A stretch of DNA of 64,000 bases from CAWCUZ01 sp963798795 (GTDB lineage Bacteria; Acidobacteriota; Vicinamibacteria; Vicinamibacterales; SCN-69-37). Positions 25,153-33,978 of this stretch are shown piece after piece. The position numbers were made by a program, and so were the translations under genes. Numbering within the stretch: position 1 is the first letter of the stretch; each line of letters begins with the position of its first letter. Below the pieces are notes generated by a model that was given only the letters and a program-made list of their open reading frames with translations, was not told the origin of the DNA and ran no database searches. Where the stretch lies: positions 1,612,001-1,676,000 of the forward strand of contig CAWCUZ010000001.1 of the NCBI GenBank assembly GCA_963798795.1, given 5' to 3'.

Positions 25153-25953
25153 CGGCCGAACGCCACGCAGACGCCGACGCTCAGCAGGGACCCGCCCAGA
25201 TCGGTACGGTTTCCGGACCAATGTCCCGGTGAAGGTCGACTGCAGACCGTCCTTGACCGAGGCGCTGGCTTTCACATAGCGGTAGGTCGCGGCCACGCCG
25301 ATCCGCCGGCTGGCCGTCGGAAACCACGCGACGCGGCCGCCGGCGTTGAAGCCGTTGGCCGAGCTGCTCGCGTCTTCCAGGGCGACGCGCGTGATCGTGA
25401 TCATCGACATCAGTGCGGCCACGTTGATGACCTCGTCATAGTCGAGATCGGTCTGAATCTGCTGGCGTGCCGTGACGTGCGAGAACCCGCCGAAGGCCAT
25501 CACCGTGAAACGGCTGGTCCAGGCCAGCGCCGGCCGGAACACGGCATCGAGGTGGACCGCCGTTTCGGTGTGGACGAGCGGTGTCATCGCCACGTCCACG
25601 GCCGGCATGCCGAAGCGCAGTGGCTGGGGCACGAGCGCCGTCAGGCTCCCGGCGGTCTCGGACGAGAATCGCGTGATCCCGACGCTGAAGCCGAGCGTGC
25701 GCGTGAGAAACGCCCCGCCGCCCACGTCGACGAGCCTGCCGTCGCCGGCGCGGTTGTCGGCGCGGAATTGCTCGGTTTCGAGGCGGAACGGGATGTCGAC
25801 GCTCGACTGCAGGTTCGATGTCTGCGGCCTCTGCGCGCCGACGCCGGCCACCACGAACGGCTGGCTCGGCATGCCTTGAGCCCGGGCCGTGGCCGGGGCC
25901 CACGCGAGGAGCCCCATCGTCAACGCCACGAGCCATGGTTTCCGCACCGTCAC
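25149..25953 (-). CDS. Outer-membrane beta-barrel protein, one frameshift near its end
   Basis: A GTG start (VTVRKPWLVALTMGLLAW) gives a signal peptide cleaved near ATARAQG. The body has alternating strands (GAFLTRTLGFSVGITRF, TSRFTVMAFGGFSHV, GRVAWFPTASRRIGVAATYRYV). Near 25216 one extra base shifts the frame; corrected, the end reads GNRTDLGGSLLSVGVCVAFGR, a proper final barrel strand, and stops in the GTGA that starts the monooxygenase. The uncorrected frame runs through into that enzyme and mimics a 600-residue fusion. It resembles small 'outer membrane beta-barrel' proteins and is divergent from the flavodoxin-like gene. Confidence 0.65.
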
Positions 25954-26045
25954 TGTTCCCTGCACCACGCCCGACTGTACCTTGTTCCCGTGGCCGATGC
26001 CGCATTCGCAAGACGAGGCGACCATGCCTGTGGCAGGATTCCCGC

Positions 26046-27125
26046 ATGGATGCCCCCGACGTCCGTCGCCTCGAACCGTTCGTGCGGCTGTCGAAGGAGG
26101 CGTTTCGCGACCGGTTCATGCAGCGCTTCTACGACCCGGCGTTCGATGACGTGCGGGAGGAGCTCGAGCGGGTCTGCGACCGCGCCTGGGACGGCTATCG
26201 GCAGTACCGCAAGTCGCCGCGCAAGCGCCCCGCCGGCGACGGCTTCGCGGACCCGTCGCAGGAACTCCCGATCGAGTGGCTGGCCACGCGCGATCGGATC
26301 CGCGAGGCCGGCGCCCGGCATCGCGATCCGGCCACGCCCTCCCGCATCCTGCTCGTCAACGGATCCACGCGCAGCGAGCACAGTTGTCCCGGCGAAGTCT
26401 CCAAAACGCGGCGACTCGTGTACGCGGCGCGCGATGCGATCCTCGCCGCGCCGGGCCACGACGTGGATCTGCTCGACCTCAGCACGCTCGCCGACGAGCC
26501 GCACAAGGTGATCCATCCGTGCAAGGCCTGCGTCTCCACTGCCATGCCGCTGTGCCACTGGCCGTGCTCGTGCTATCCGAACCACGCGGTCGGCCAGACC
26601 AACGACTGGATGGCGGAGATCTATCCGCGCTGGGTGGCCGCGCACGGCGTGCTCATCATCTGCCCGGTGCACTGGTATCAGGCGCCGGCCAGTCTCAAGC
26701 TGATGATCGACCGGCTGGTGTGCGCCGACGGCGGCAATCCCGACCCGACGACCACCCACGGCAAGAACGTCGTCGAAGCGAAGCGCCTCGAGCTGGCGGG
26801 CTGGGACTATCCCAGGCACCTGGCCGGCCGCGCCTTCGCGATCGTGACGCACGCCGATGCCGCGGGGCCTGAAAACCTGCGCCGCATGCTCGCGGACTGG
26901 CTGACCGACATCGGCCTCATCCAGGCCGGCCCCGCCGGCGTGCTCGATACGTTCATCGGCTACTACCGGCCGTACGCCACCAGTCACGCGGACCTGGACG
27001 CGGCTCCGGACGTGTTCGAGCAAGTCCGCAACGCGGCACGCAGCCTCGTCGAGATGGTGCGCCAGATCCGCGCGGGCGCCTACCGGGCGCCCGACCGCGG
27101 ACTGGAGGAACCACGGCAGAAGTAG
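26046..27125 (+). CDS. Flavodoxin-like NAD(P)H-dependent FMN reductase
   Basis: The 359-residue protein has an ~90-residue helical N-terminal extension and then a flavodoxin-like domain. ILLVNGSTRSEHSCPGEVSKT is the FMN phosphate loop, HDVDLLDLSTLADE and HPCKACVSTAMPLCHWPCSCYPN form a cysteine-rich strand, and LIICPVHWYQAPASLKLMIDRLVCADGG is the substrate/FMN loop. The five closely spaced cysteines (CKACV...CHWPCSC) are characteristic of this long subgroup and could bind metal or be redox-active. The family reduces quinones, azo compounds or flavin. It is divergent from the barrel gene by 92 bases. Confidence 0.8.
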   Translation: MDAPDVRRLEPFVRLSKEAFRDRFMQRFYDPAFDDVREELERVCDRAWDGYRQYRKSPRKRPAGDGFADPSQELPIEWLATRDRIREAGARHRDPATPSRILLVNGSTRSEHSCPGEVSKTRRLVYAARDAILAAPGHDVDLLDLSTLADEPHKVIHPCKACVSTAMPLCHWPCSCYPNHAVGQTNDWMAEIYPRWVAAHGVLIICPVHWYQAPASLKLMIDRLVCADGGNPDPTTTHGKNVVEAKRLELAGWDYPRHLAGRAFAIVTHADAAGPENLRRMLADWLTDIGLIQAGPAGVLDTFIGYYRPYATSHADLDAAPDVFEQVRNAARSLVEMVRQIRAGAYRAPDRGLEEPRQK

Positions 27126-27198
27126 CCGGCGGCCGGAGATGATGGAGCGGTGGGGCTTCGGCCCCGCCCGAACGGATCGACGGACAAAAGGAGGCCTC

Positions 27199-29601
27199 AT
27201 GCTGAAACGACTGACGACAGGACTTGGCGTGCTCGTGCTGGCGGGGATGGCGGGGGCGATCGGCCTGATCGCGGCGGCGCCGCAGGCGCCCGCGACCGGC
27301 GCCGACTTTCACTTGAGCGCCTACGCGACGCACGAGACGATGGCCGCCTCCTCGCCCGACAAGGACCTGGCGTGGTCGTTCCTCGGGCCCACCAACATCA
27401 GCGGCCGCGTGGCCGACGTGGCGGTGGCCGACTATCCCACGTTCCGCCGGCTGTACGCGGGGTCGTGCTGCGGCGGCCTGTGGCTGAGCGACGACCTCGG
27501 CAAGACGTGGCGGCCGGTGTTCGAGCACGAGGCATCGGGGGCCATCGGCGACGTGACCGTCGCGCCGTCGAATCCCGACATCGTGTGGGTCGGCACGGGC
27601 GAGACGAACATCTTCCGCAGCTCCTATCCCGGCACGGGCGTCTACAAGTCGACGGACGGGGCCAGGACCTGGCGCCATATGGGGCTCACCGACACCCAGA
27701 CCATCGGGCGCATCGTCGTCCATCCGACCAACCCCGATGTGGTCTACGTGGCCGCGAGCGGACACGAGTGGACGGAGAACGAGATGCGCGGCGTTTTCAA
27801 GACCACCGATGGCGGCGCAACCTGGAACAAGGTCCTGTACGTCAACCCGCAGACCGGCGCGGTCGATCTCGTGATGGACCCGGGGGACCCGAACACCCTG
27901 TACGCGGCCCTGTGGCAGCGCGTCCGCCGCAAGTGGGCCGACCCGCGCACCGAGCCGGGCTTCGACCAGAGCGGCGTCTACAAGACCACGGACGCGGGCC
28001 GGACTTGGAAGCGGCTCGAGGGCGGCCTGCCGCCCGGCGCGTCGCTCGGACGCATCGGTCTGGACATCGCGCGATCGAACCCGAAGGTCGTCTACGCCTT
28101 CGTCGACAACTACGCGCAGGGCGACAAGGCGCCTCCGGGCACGCGCAATCCGTACGGCGTGGTCATCGACTACTACCCGATTGGCAACGAGGTCTACCGC
28201 TCCGACGACAAGGGCGCGACCTGGGTGAAGACGAGCGGCCAGGACGACCAGCAGAAGCTCTACATGCGCAACCTCTCGTCGAGCTACGGCTGGGTCTTCG
28301 GCAACATCCGCGTGGATCCGCGCGACGAGAACACGATCTACACCCTCGCGCTCGGCGTCAGCGTGTCGCACGACGCCGGCAAGACCATGGGCCGCATCGG
28401 CGCGGGCGCCCGGGGAGCGCCGGGCGGGGCGCGCGGCGGCGGGCCCGGCGGGGACAACCACGCCATGTGGCTCGACCCGGCCGACCCGGATTTCATGCTG
28501 CTCGGCAACGACAGCGGCTTCCGCGTCTCGCGCGACGCCGGCGCCAGTTGGACGCGCGCCGACATCCCGTCGAGCACCTTCTTCGACGTGGCGTTCGACA
28601 TGGACACGCCGTTCCGCGTGTACGGATCGGTGCAGGACCACGGCAGCTTCCGCGGCGTCGTGGACGTGAGCCGCGGCGTGGCCGCCATCACGCCGGAGGC
28701 GTTCGAGGGCGCGCCCGGCGGCGAGGGGAGCACGCACGCGATCGACCCGACCAACCCGAACATCGTCTACTCCGCCGGCACCTACGGCGCCATCACGCGA
28801 ACCGACCTCGGCGCGGCGCCGCCGGCGGCGGCGGGAGGCCGCGGCGGCCGGGGGCGCGGCGCGGTCACGAACATCCGGCCCAAGGCCGGACCGGGCGACG
28901 ACGAGCTGCGCGGCCAGTGGCTGGCGCCCATGATCCTCTCGCCGCATGACCCGGACACGCTGTACTTCGGGCTGCAGTATCTCTATCGCTCGCGCGACCG
29001 CGGCGACACCTGGGAAAAGCTCACGCCCGACCTGAGCGCGGGCGACAGGAGCCAGATCGGCGAAGTCCCGTACGAGACCGTCATCTCGATCTCCGAATCG
29101 CCGAAGAAGGCCGGGCTCATCTACGCGGGCACCGACGACGGCCGGCTGCACGTGTCGATAGACGAGGGCAAGGAGTGGACCGACCTGACGCCGGGGCTGC
29201 CGCAGCAGCACAAGTGGGTCGCCAAGGTGCTCGCCTCGCAGTACGTCGAAGGCACCGTCTACCTGGCCCAGCAGGGACGCTACGACGACGACTTCGGCGT
29301 GTACCTGTTCAAGTCCACCGACTACGGCAAGACCTGGACGAGCCTCGCGGGCAATCTGCCGGCCGGGCCGATGAACATGATCCGCGAGGACCCGGTCAAC
29401 CCCGATGTGCTCTACACGTGCAACGACTTCGGGGTGTACGTCTCGACCAACGGCGGGCGGCGCTGGGAAGTGCTCGGCGGCAACCTGCCGTCGGTCAACG
29501 TCATGGACCTGATCGTCCATCCGCGCGACCACGTGCTCGTCGCCGCCACGCACGGGCGCGGGGTCTGGGTGATCGACGTGAGCCGGTTCGAGCAGCGGTG
29601 A
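27199..29601 (+). CDS. Exported sortilin-like BNR/Asp-box repeat protein
   Basis: The start is the ATG after AAAGGAGG; earlier in-frame codons lack a ribosome site. The 800-residue protein has a signal peptide (LTTGLGVLVLAGMAGAIGLIAAAPQ). It then has many seven-bladed-propeller repeats with Asp-box motifs SxDxGxTW (STDGARTWRHM, TTDGGATWNKV, SDDKGATWVKT, SRDRGDTWEKL, STDYGKTWTSL). A Gly/Ala-rich insert sits at about 535-560. The family resembles VPS10/sortilin-type and glycosyl-hydrolase-like propellers common in Acidobacteria; no sialidase catalytic set is evident. It ends in GTGA, coupled to the following membrane-protein gene. Confidence 0.85.
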   Translation: MLKRLTTGLGVLVLAGMAGAIGLIAAAPQAPATGADFHLSAYATHETMAASSPDKDLAWSFLGPTNISGRVADVAVADYPTFRRLYAGSCCGGLWLSDDLGKTWRPVFEHEASGAIGDVTVAPSNPDIVWVGTGETNIFRSSYPGTGVYKSTDGARTWRHMGLTDTQTIGRIVVHPTNPDVVYVAASGHEWTENEMRGVFKTTDGGATWNKVLYVNPQTGAVDLVMDPGDPNTLYAALWQRVRRKWADPRTEPGFDQSGVYKTTDAGRTWKRLEGGLPPGASLGRIGLDIARSNPKVVYAFVDNYAQGDKAPPGTRNPYGVVIDYYPIGNEVYRSDDKGATWVKTSGQDDQQKLYMRNLSSSYGWVFGNIRVDPRDENTIYTLALGVSVSHDAGKTMGRIGAGARGAPGGARGGGPGGDNHAMWLDPADPDFMLLGNDSGFRVSRDAGASWTRADIPSSTFFDVAFDMDTPFRVYGSVQDHGSFRGVVDVSRGVAAITPEAFEGAPGGEGSTHAIDPTNPNIVYSAGTYGAITRTDLGAAPPAAAGGRGGRGRGAVTNIRPKAGPGDDELRGQWLAPMILSPHDPDTLYFGLQYLYRSRDRGDTWEKLTPDLSAGDRSQIGEVPYETVISISESPKKAGLIYAGTDDGRLHVSIDEGKEWTDLTPGLPQQHKWVAKVLASQYVEGTVYLAQQGRYDDDFGVYLFKSTDYGKTWTSLAGNLPAGPMNMIREDPVNPDVLYTCNDFGVYVSTNGGRRWEVLGGNLPSVNVMDLIVHPRDHVLVAATHGRGVWVIDVSRFEQR

Positions 29602-30971
29602 CCGCGGACGGCGCCGGGGCGCGCGACCGGCGGCTCCGCTGGGCCGCGCTCGTCGCCGGCACCGGCCTGTCGCTCGTGCTCGTCGCCCGCAGCCAGGTCG
29701 GGCTCGATCAGTGGAACCTGCTCGCGCGCGGCTGGCTGCTGGCCTTCCGCGGCGTGTGGGTGCCGTACGGCAATCCTGCGTCCGACGGCGGCTACGCCAT
29801 CGGCGGCTTCACGTCGCTCATCGTCGGCGTGCCGCTCTTTCTGTGGCGCGACTTCCGCGCGCCCGCGCTCCTCACGGCGCTCACCCATCTTGCCGCGTAC
29901 CTGCTGCTCGACGACGTCGTCAGGCGGGCCGGCGGGCGGCGCGAGCGGCTCTGGTTCGCGTTTCTCTACTGGCTCAACCCGTGGCGGCTGTACTTCTCCG
30001 GGCACCTGTGGAACGTGAACTTTCTCTTCCTGGCCGGCGCCGTGCACGTGTGGACCGCGGTGCGGATGCGGACGAGCCGGCGCGGGATGCTGACGTTCGT
30101 GCACGTCGCGGTCGTCGGGTTCGCCGCGCAACTGCATCCGTCGGCGGCCATTCTGGCCGCGGCGACGGTGATCCTCATGGCGACGCGGCAGGTGCGGCTG
30201 CATCCGGGCGGCGCGGTGCCGGGCGTCGCCCTGTTCGCGGGGTCCCTCGTGCCGTGGTTTCACGCGGTCGCCCGGTCGCCCGACCTGGTGCCCGGCAGCG
30301 GCGGGTTCGTGGGCCGGGGCCTGGTGACCCTCGTGCCGGTGGCGCGCGGCCTCTGGAGCCTGATCCGCTACGGCTCCTTCGCGGTTGCGAACACGATGCA
30401 GCACTTCGACTTCTCGGCCGCTGTCGGACCCGATGTCGATCGCTGGCTCGCGCCGGCGGCCGTCTGGACGCTGCGCGTGCTGGCCGCCGTCACGGTCGTG
30501 CCGTCGGCCATTGCGCTGGTGTGGTTCGCCCGCCGGACCTGGCGGCGGCGCCGAGCGGTGTTCCGCAAGCCGGCCGGCTCGGCCCGGCGCTGGCTCGACG
30601 CGTATCTCGGCGCCTCGCTGGCCGCCACACTCGTTGCCATCTGCCTGTCGCCCGCCTCGCTCATGTACTGGGACTTCTTCGTCGTCTTTCACGTTGTCGT
30701 GCTGGTCGTGATCCGATGGCTGGACGCGCTGGCGACGAGCGCTCGCCGCGCCGTTCGGGTCCGCAGGGCGGCCGCGGCGTTCGCGGCGGCGGCCGTGACA
30801 GCCATCATCGCGATGGCGTTCGGCTCACCGCACTATCGGTGCGAAGGACGATGGACGCTCGTGCTGCCGCTGCGCGAGCACTACGCGATGATCGACGACC
30901 TGGCCATCGAACGGGCGTGCGAAGTGCCAGTCGATCCGGATGGGGGGTGGGGGCCGGATGTGTTCAGATAG
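29598..30971 (+). CDS. Polytopic membrane protein, GT39-like, unknown substrate
   Basis: The GTG start overlaps the stop of the propeller gene. About 457 residues hold roughly nine hydrophobic spans (WAALVAGTGLSLVLVA, TSLIVGVPLFLW, LTFVHVAVVGFAA, AAILAAATVILMA, VAICLSPASLMYW, FAAAAVTAIIAMAFG). A first loop, DQWNLLARGWLLAFRGVWVPYGNPASDGGY, resembles the acidic catalytic loop of GT-C polyprenyl-sugar transferases such as ArnT/PMT, but the usual DE pair is not clear. A short hydrophilic C-terminus ends YAMIDDLAIERACEVPV. A sugar-transfer role is a guess. The stop is followed by a repeat element three bases later. Confidence 0.55.
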   Translation: MTADGAGARDRRLRWAALVAGTGLSLVLVARSQVGLDQWNLLARGWLLAFRGVWVPYGNPASDGGYAIGGFTSLIVGVPLFLWRDFRAPALLTALTHLAAYLLLDDVVRRAGGRRERLWFAFLYWLNPWRLYFSGHLWNVNFLFLAGAVHVWTAVRMRTSRRGMLTFVHVAVVGFAAQLHPSAAILAAATVILMATRQVRLHPGGAVPGVALFAGSLVPWFHAVARSPDLVPGSGGFVGRGLVTLVPVARGLWSLIRYGSFAVANTMQHFDFSAAVGPDVDRWLAPAAVWTLRVLAAVTVVPSAIALVWFARRTWRRRRAVFRKPAGSARRWLDAYLGASLAATLVAICLSPASLMYWDFFVVFHVVVLVVIRWLDALATSARRAVRVRRAAAAFAAAAVTAIIAMAFGSPHYRCEGRWTLVLPLREHYAMIDDLAIERACEVPVDPDGGWGPDVFR

Positions 30972-30973
30972 AT

Positions 30974-31322
30974 CGTCCCAGGGTCCCAGGGTTCGCGGAA
31001 CGAACTGACGCTGGCCAGCATTGATGAAGTGGACCGCGCGTTCATCGATGTGCGTTCGAGTCTTACGGCTCGGCCATGAGCGCACCCCGGGTTCATCTTG
31101 GCCGTTTCCGCGGCTCGCCCTCACACATTGCCATCGACGCCCGCTCCTCAGGCCCCGGCGGTATCGACGGGTTGTGGGCTCCGGCAATCACAGGTCGTGC
31201 ACATCGGACCAGTGGCTGCGCTCGGGCAGCTTTCTGCAGCGTGCTGATCACTCCGGGGGTCACCGCGGCACCAACCACGATGAGGAGTCGAGCGCCGCGC
31301 TGGCACCGGATCTGTCCCGAGT
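30974..31322. repeat. Dispersed GGGACC/AACGnACTGA element (copy A) and non-coding remainder
   Basis: The left arm (CCCAGGGTCCCAGGGTTCG followed by GGAACGAACTGACGC and TGGCCAGC) matches copies at 35778 and 46031. The expected complementary right arm is weak or missing. The rest, up to the left end of the IS element, contains no convincing gene: short open frames on both strands have no family features. Confidence 0.6.
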
Positions 31323-32674
31323 CTTGTAGAAAATCGAACTGGCGCAACGCTCCTGCGTAACGACGGCTGACTCTACCTCCTTACGCGGCCTGAGACCACT
31401 GCTCCTTCACGAGGAACGCGGCGAGGTCCTGATGGCCGTCGATCTTGCGGAACACGATCTGCCCGACGGCCACGAGTCCGAAGAGGACGGTGAGGGCCGC
31501 GGCCTCGGTGCTGAAGGAGGCCTGGGTCTTCGTGCGCCGGCGGAATTCGCGATTGAGATTTTCCAGCGCGTTCGTGGTTCGCAACGACTTCCACATCGGC
31601 TTCGGGAAGCGGTAGAACGTCAGCAGATTGAGGCCGGCGTCCTCCCAGGACCGCGCCACCGGCGCGCACAGGGTGGCCCACTTCTTCAGGCAGGCGTCGT
31701 ACGCCGCCCGCGCGGCGAGCCCATCGGCCGCGTAGATGATGCGGTGGTAGTCGCGCCGCAGCTCCGGCCGGGCATGGACGGGACACGCGTCCTCGAGATT
31801 CCGCCCCTTGTGGGTCGTGCACCGCTGCACCTGAACCGTCGGCCAGGCCTCCAGCGCCTTCTTCAGGCCGGCGTGGCCATCGGTGACGACGAGGAGCGGG
31901 GCCGGCAGGCCGCGGCGCTGCAGGTCGGCCAGCAGGCCGCCCCACGAGGCGGTCGCCTCCGCCGCCGCCAACTGCAGGGCCACCAGCTGTTTCTGCCCGT
32001 TCGCCGTCACGCCGAGGGCGGCCAGCACGGGCACGCTGATCACGCGCCCCGCCAGACGCACCCGCAAATGCAGCGCGTCCAGGAACAGCACCGGGTAGCG
32101 CTCGTCCCGCAACGGCCGCTGCTGCCACGTCACGAAGAGATCCTTGATGCGCGCGACGACGCGCGACACGGCGCTCTTCGAGAAGTGGGCCTCCCCGAAC
32201 AGCGGTTTCAGGGCCGTGCGAATGCGCCGACTGTTGACGCCGCCGAAGTAGCACCCGAGCAGCGCCTCATCGACTTCGCGGGTGCGCCGCGCGTAGTGCG
32301 GCACGACCGTGCTCTGAAACTCCTGTACGCCGCCGTCTGGGGTGCGCAGGCGCGCGCGCGGCACCGTGATGGCCCGCGTGCCCTCGCGCGTCGTCAGCGT
32401 GCGCTCGGTGGTGCCGTGCCGATAGCCCCGACGAGTCGGCGTGCGGACATGGTCGTCGGCGCCCAGCGCGGCCACCAACTCCTCCTCGAGGACGGCCTCG
32501 ATGGCCCGACGGACGCCGTCGCGCAGCTTAGCCTGAAGATCCTGACGGAACTGAAGAACGGCTGTGAGGGGTGTGCTACTGTCCTGCATGGCGTAATCCT
32601 CCGCACCGCTTGCCGGCGGTGAACTGCTGGTTTGGAACTCAGCAGGAGGTTACGCCATTTTCAATTTCCACAAG
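31323..32674 (-). mobile_element. IS256-family insertion sequence
   Basis: The element holds one transposase gene. Imperfect terminal inverted repeats of about 32 bases are visible: the left end reads CTTGTAGAAAATCGAACTGG and then CGCAACGCTCCTGC; the inverted right end reads CTTGTGGAAATTGAAAATGG and then CGTAACCTCCTGC. No identical target duplication could be seen next to them, so the exact edges are uncertain by a few bases. It separates the membrane-protein gene from a cysteine-rich protein gene. Confidence 0.85.
31381..32589 (-). CDS. IS256-family (Mutator-type) transposase
   Basis: The full-length 402-residue transposase starts MQDSSTPLTAVLQFRQDL. Family blocks are all present: VLEEELVAALGADDHVRTPTRRGYRHG, FQSTVVPHYARRTREVDEALLGCYFGGVNSRRIRTAL, FSKSAVSRVVARI. 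The DDE triad is in LDALHLRV (D1), VTDGHAGL (D2) and TTNALENLN (E), with RCTTHKGRN between the second and third. Nothing is missing, so the element may be active. A 396-codon open frame on the opposite strand is only its shadow. Confidence 0.96.
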   Translation of the reverse strand: MQDSSTPLTAVLQFRQDLQAKLRDGVRRAIEAVLEEELVAALGADDHVRTPTRRGYRHGTTERTLTTREGTRAITVPRARLRTPDGGVQEFQSTVVPHYARRTREVDEALLGCYFGGVNSRRIRTALKPLFGEAHFSKSAVSRVVARIKDLFVTWQQRPLRDERYPVLFLDALHLRVRLAGRVISVPVLAALGVTANGQKQLVALQLAAAEATASWGGLLADLQRRGLPAPLLVVTDGHAGLKKALEAWPTVQVQRCTTHKGRNLEDACPVHARPELRRDYHRIIYAADGLAARAAYDACLKKWATLCAPVARSWEDAGLNLLTFYRFPKPMWKSLRTTNALENLNREFRRRTKTQASFSTEAAALTVLFGLVAVGQIVFRKIDGHQDLAAFLVKEQWSQAA

Positions 32675-33037
32675 AAGCGGGACGGAATCCCGTGCCGGCG
32701 GAGCCGGCCACTCCGGTCGCCCTTCGGGCTCCCTCCGCGTCCGGCCCCGCCGGCACGTCAATCTCGGCTACTGCGAGCATGCGTTCCATCCATCGAACCC
32801 TCCTCGCCCCTACACTAATCTCCACGGCGAGGTTGTCTCACGCATTATTGGCACAGGGGGATGCGTCTCATCCAAAAGAATCTCGGCCGAGACTCAAGGC
32901 TAGCGGTCATCGGCCCGAAGGCCCTCGCCCCTTCGGCAGGTCCCCCCGCGGCGCCAAGTGTGGGAGCCAGCCAGAAGCCGGAATTCCGCCAATCAGCAGG
33001 TGGCGAAGCGCGGCCATGAGGTTGCAGAATCCCGCCG
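32675..33037. other. Intergenic region, no gene seen
   Basis: Just right of the IS end there is an inverted repeat (GTGCCGGCGG ... CCGCCGGCAC, about 32690-32758) that could form a long hairpin. The rest, down to the stop of the cysteine-rich protein gene, shows no reading frame with family features. Confidence 0.5.
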
Positions 33038-33739
33038 TCACTTGCCAGACGGACTGGCGGTGAAGTGTTCGACGTCTTCGTAGTCCGGGAGGCAGATGCC
33101 ACAAAACGAGCACGGAGGCTCATTGTCATCGTTCCAGAAGCAGTGTTCGTCCTCACAGCAGTCAGCATTCGTCTCGCAAGAGATGCTCTCGAGTGAACAT
33201 GAACGGGCATGCGTACCGCAGTTGCTGCCAGAACAGGCCTCAACGCAGCAACCGTAGGCGTTGCACCAGGTTCCTCCCGAGCAGCTCGGACTGTTCGGCG
33301 TGCACTGTCCACACCATGGCTCTGTCGGAGTGTCACAAAGGCTGCCTCCGCAGTCGTCCGGGCAGAGGCTGCAATCTGCATCCAGTTCCCAGTACGCTTG
33401 GCACATTCCGTCGCCGCAGTACCCGCAGTCCTCGTCGCAGCTGTCCTGGTCCTCGTAATTCGGATCGCACACGTCGTCGCCGCAGTAGCCGCAGTCGACG
33501 CAGTTGCCCCAGCCTTCGTTACAGCCGTCGTGCGGCGTCTGCCACTCGCCGCACGGCCCGTCGTCGCACGTCCCGTCGCGGACGCTCGCCGACCCGGACG
33601 GGCCGGCGTGAACTCCAGCCACCACCGCGGCCCGACCTCCAACGTGCGGGTCGAGACGAACAGTCGCCGAACCGGACACGCCCCAGCGCATCCAGAACAG
33701 CAGCATCACCGCGAGCCAGAAGAACTTCTTATGCCGCAT
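33038..33739 (-). CDS. Secreted cysteine-rich repeat protein
   Basis: The 233-residue protein has a signal peptide (MRHKKFFWLAVMLLFWMRWG) and 31 cysteines in the mature part. Two consecutive units share the pattern CGYCGDxxC...C..DC (DCGYCGDDVCDPNYEDQD, then CGYCGDGMCQAYWELDAD). This recalls the CGDGxC repeats of myxobacterial and other surface proteins. A different C-terminal cysteine pattern follows (NAYGCCVEACSGSNC, ETNADCCEDEHC). Asp-rich loops could bind calcium. Base composition is visibly less GC-rich than its neighbours, which with the nearby IS suggests transfer. It follows the DsbA-like gene on the same strand, which could supply its disulfides. Confidence 0.75.
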   Translation of the reverse strand: MRHKKFFWLAVMLLFWMRWGVSGSATVRLDPHVGGRAAVVAGVHAGPSGSASVRDGTCDDGPCGEWQTPHDGCNEGWGNCVDCGYCGDDVCDPNYEDQDSCDEDCGYCGDGMCQAYWELDADCSLCPDDCGGSLCDTPTEPWCGQCTPNSPSCSGGTWCNAYGCCVEACSGSNCGTHARSCSLESISCETNADCCEDEHCFWNDDNEPPCSFCGICLPDYEDVEHFTASPSGK

Positions 33740-33763
33740 GGTTCGCCTCCCAGTCAATGCTTT

Positions 33764-33932
33764 CCCCGGGGGGCTCCGCCCCCGCGGACCCCCTACGCGC
33801 TCTCTCGCGGGGCCCCCGGCTCCCCGCTCCGGTCGCGCGGCTCGCTCGCGCCGCTCGCTCGCGTTGTCGACTTCCCCGGGGGGCTCCGCCCCCGCGGGAA
33901 AATCACAAATCGCAAATCACAAATCACCAATG
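33764..33932. repeat. Two exact 24-bp palindromic copies and an A-rich heptamer array
   Basis: The same 24 bases (starting CCCCGGGGGGCTCCGCC) occur at 33764-33787 and 33874-33897; each can fold on itself. They are followed at 33899-33932 by repeated AAATCAC/AAATCGC units. A sequence of the same kind on the opposite strand lies at 58339-58377. All this is between the DsbA-like and cysteine-rich genes, where a terminator or processing site could be. Confidence 0.85.
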
Positions 33933-33978
33933 GCCCGAAGGGCCCGGCCGCCTTCCGACGCGCTCCAGCCGACGCCTC

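Noticed and set aside
24019..26025. 668-codon barrel-monooxygenase fusion
   Set aside because: A one-base correction gives two normal genes with a GTGA overlap and a proper barrel end.
23995..26511. 838-codon plus-strand frame
   Set aside because: It runs antisense through the monooxygenase and barrel genes and into the flavodoxin-like gene in the wrong frame.
26953..29553. 866-codon minus-strand frame
   Set aside because: Antisense shadow of the BNR-repeat protein, whose Asp-box repeats are clear on the plus strand.
31093..31347. Small minus-strand frame ending at the left IS end
   Set aside because: It would start at a TTG inside the terminal repeat, has no ribosome site and no recognisable similarity.
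31432..32622. 396-codon plus-strand frame in the IS element
   Set aside because: Shadow of the IS256 transposase; no passenger-gene features.
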